A DNA stretch of 64,000 nucleotides from Asterias rubens (lineage: Eukaryota > Echinodermata > Asteroidea > Forcipulatida > Asteriidae), in contig NC_047073.1 in NCBI RefSeq assembly GCF_902459465.1, forward strand, positions 1,364,001-1,428,000. Direction: 5' to 3'. This document shows positions 63,852 to 64,000 of the stretch, piece after piece (within the stretch, counting starts at the first letter, position 1; the number at the start of each line of letters is the position of its first letter). Under the pieces are notes generated by a model. It worked only from the letters and a program-made list of their open reading frames with translations. It was not told the DNA's origin and ran no database searches. The translations under genes were made by a program, and so were the position numbers.

Positions 63852-64000
63852 AAGGGAATCAATGTGTGGTGACGAGGTTTTCAACTAGTGGTTCAATCCC
63901 AACGAGGCCTGGTTCTTGATAATTTTACCGAGACGAAGTCGAGGTAAATTATAAAGAACCAGGCCTCCGCAGGTTTAAACCACTAGTTGAAAACCGATTT
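63852..64000. mobile_element. MITE-5 first block, cut by window edge
   Basis: GGGAATCAATGTGTGGTGAC to CACTAGTTGAAAACCGATTT; a palindromic arm pair. Confidence 0.6.

Overview
The window reads as metazoan nuclear DNA: long introns with GT-AG splice sites, AT-rich spacers, and dense SINEs, LINE 3' ends and foldback MITEs with TTAA targets. Repeat style and gene content (an angiopoietin-receptor-type ectodomain, an AK3 kinase, an alpha-1,3-fucosyltransferase, a WSXWS cytokine receptor) suggest an invertebrate deuterostome, most likely an echinoderm and perhaps a sea star. The taxon is inference; no sequence search was possible.

Layout. (1) 291-34321, minus strand: 25 exons of a huge Tie-like receptor running off the left edge. 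All 25 join in one frame to 2,066 residues: signal peptide, Ig-like N-terminus, three Tie-type EGF repeats, two near-duplicate Ig domains, then 15 complete fibronectin type III (FN3) domains and half of a sixteenth. The transmembrane segment and any kinase domain lie beyond the edge. (2) 34.3-41.1 kb: intergenic, repeat-rich. (3) 41111-43599, minus: GT10 alpha-1,3-fucosyltransferase, 482 residues, one short and one long coding exon. (4) 45609-48403, plus: adenylate kinase 3, five exons, 218 residues, head-to-head with the fucosyltransferase. (5) 48.4-55.0 kb: intergenic repeats. (6) 55025-62643, minus: seven 3' exons of a class I cytokine receptor with WSSWS, one membrane-proximal FN3, a transmembrane helix, a box1-like proline motif and a 266-residue tail carrying four YxxL motifs. 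Its 5' exons lie past the right edge.

Functionally, two minus-strand genes encode surface receptors (one probably angiopoietin-type, one probably JAK/STAT-coupled); the fucosyltransferase is a Golgi enzyme and AK3 a mitochondrial nucleotide kinase. Nothing suggests co-regulation beyond the head-to-head arrangement of FUT and AK3.

Repeat families, named here for convenience: MITE-1 (ends AAAGGCAGTGGACAC, TTAA flanks), MITE-2 (ends AAAGGAACACGTTGCC, TTAA flanks, foldback), MITE-3 (GGGCCCAATTTCAT ends), MITE-4 (GATATC-rich), MITE-5 (composite, about 520 bp), MITE-7 (GGATTAAT-rich), MITE-8, tRNA-headed SINE families A-E, family X (hairpin-rich), and LINE 3' fragments encoding the end of a reverse-transcriptase ORF.
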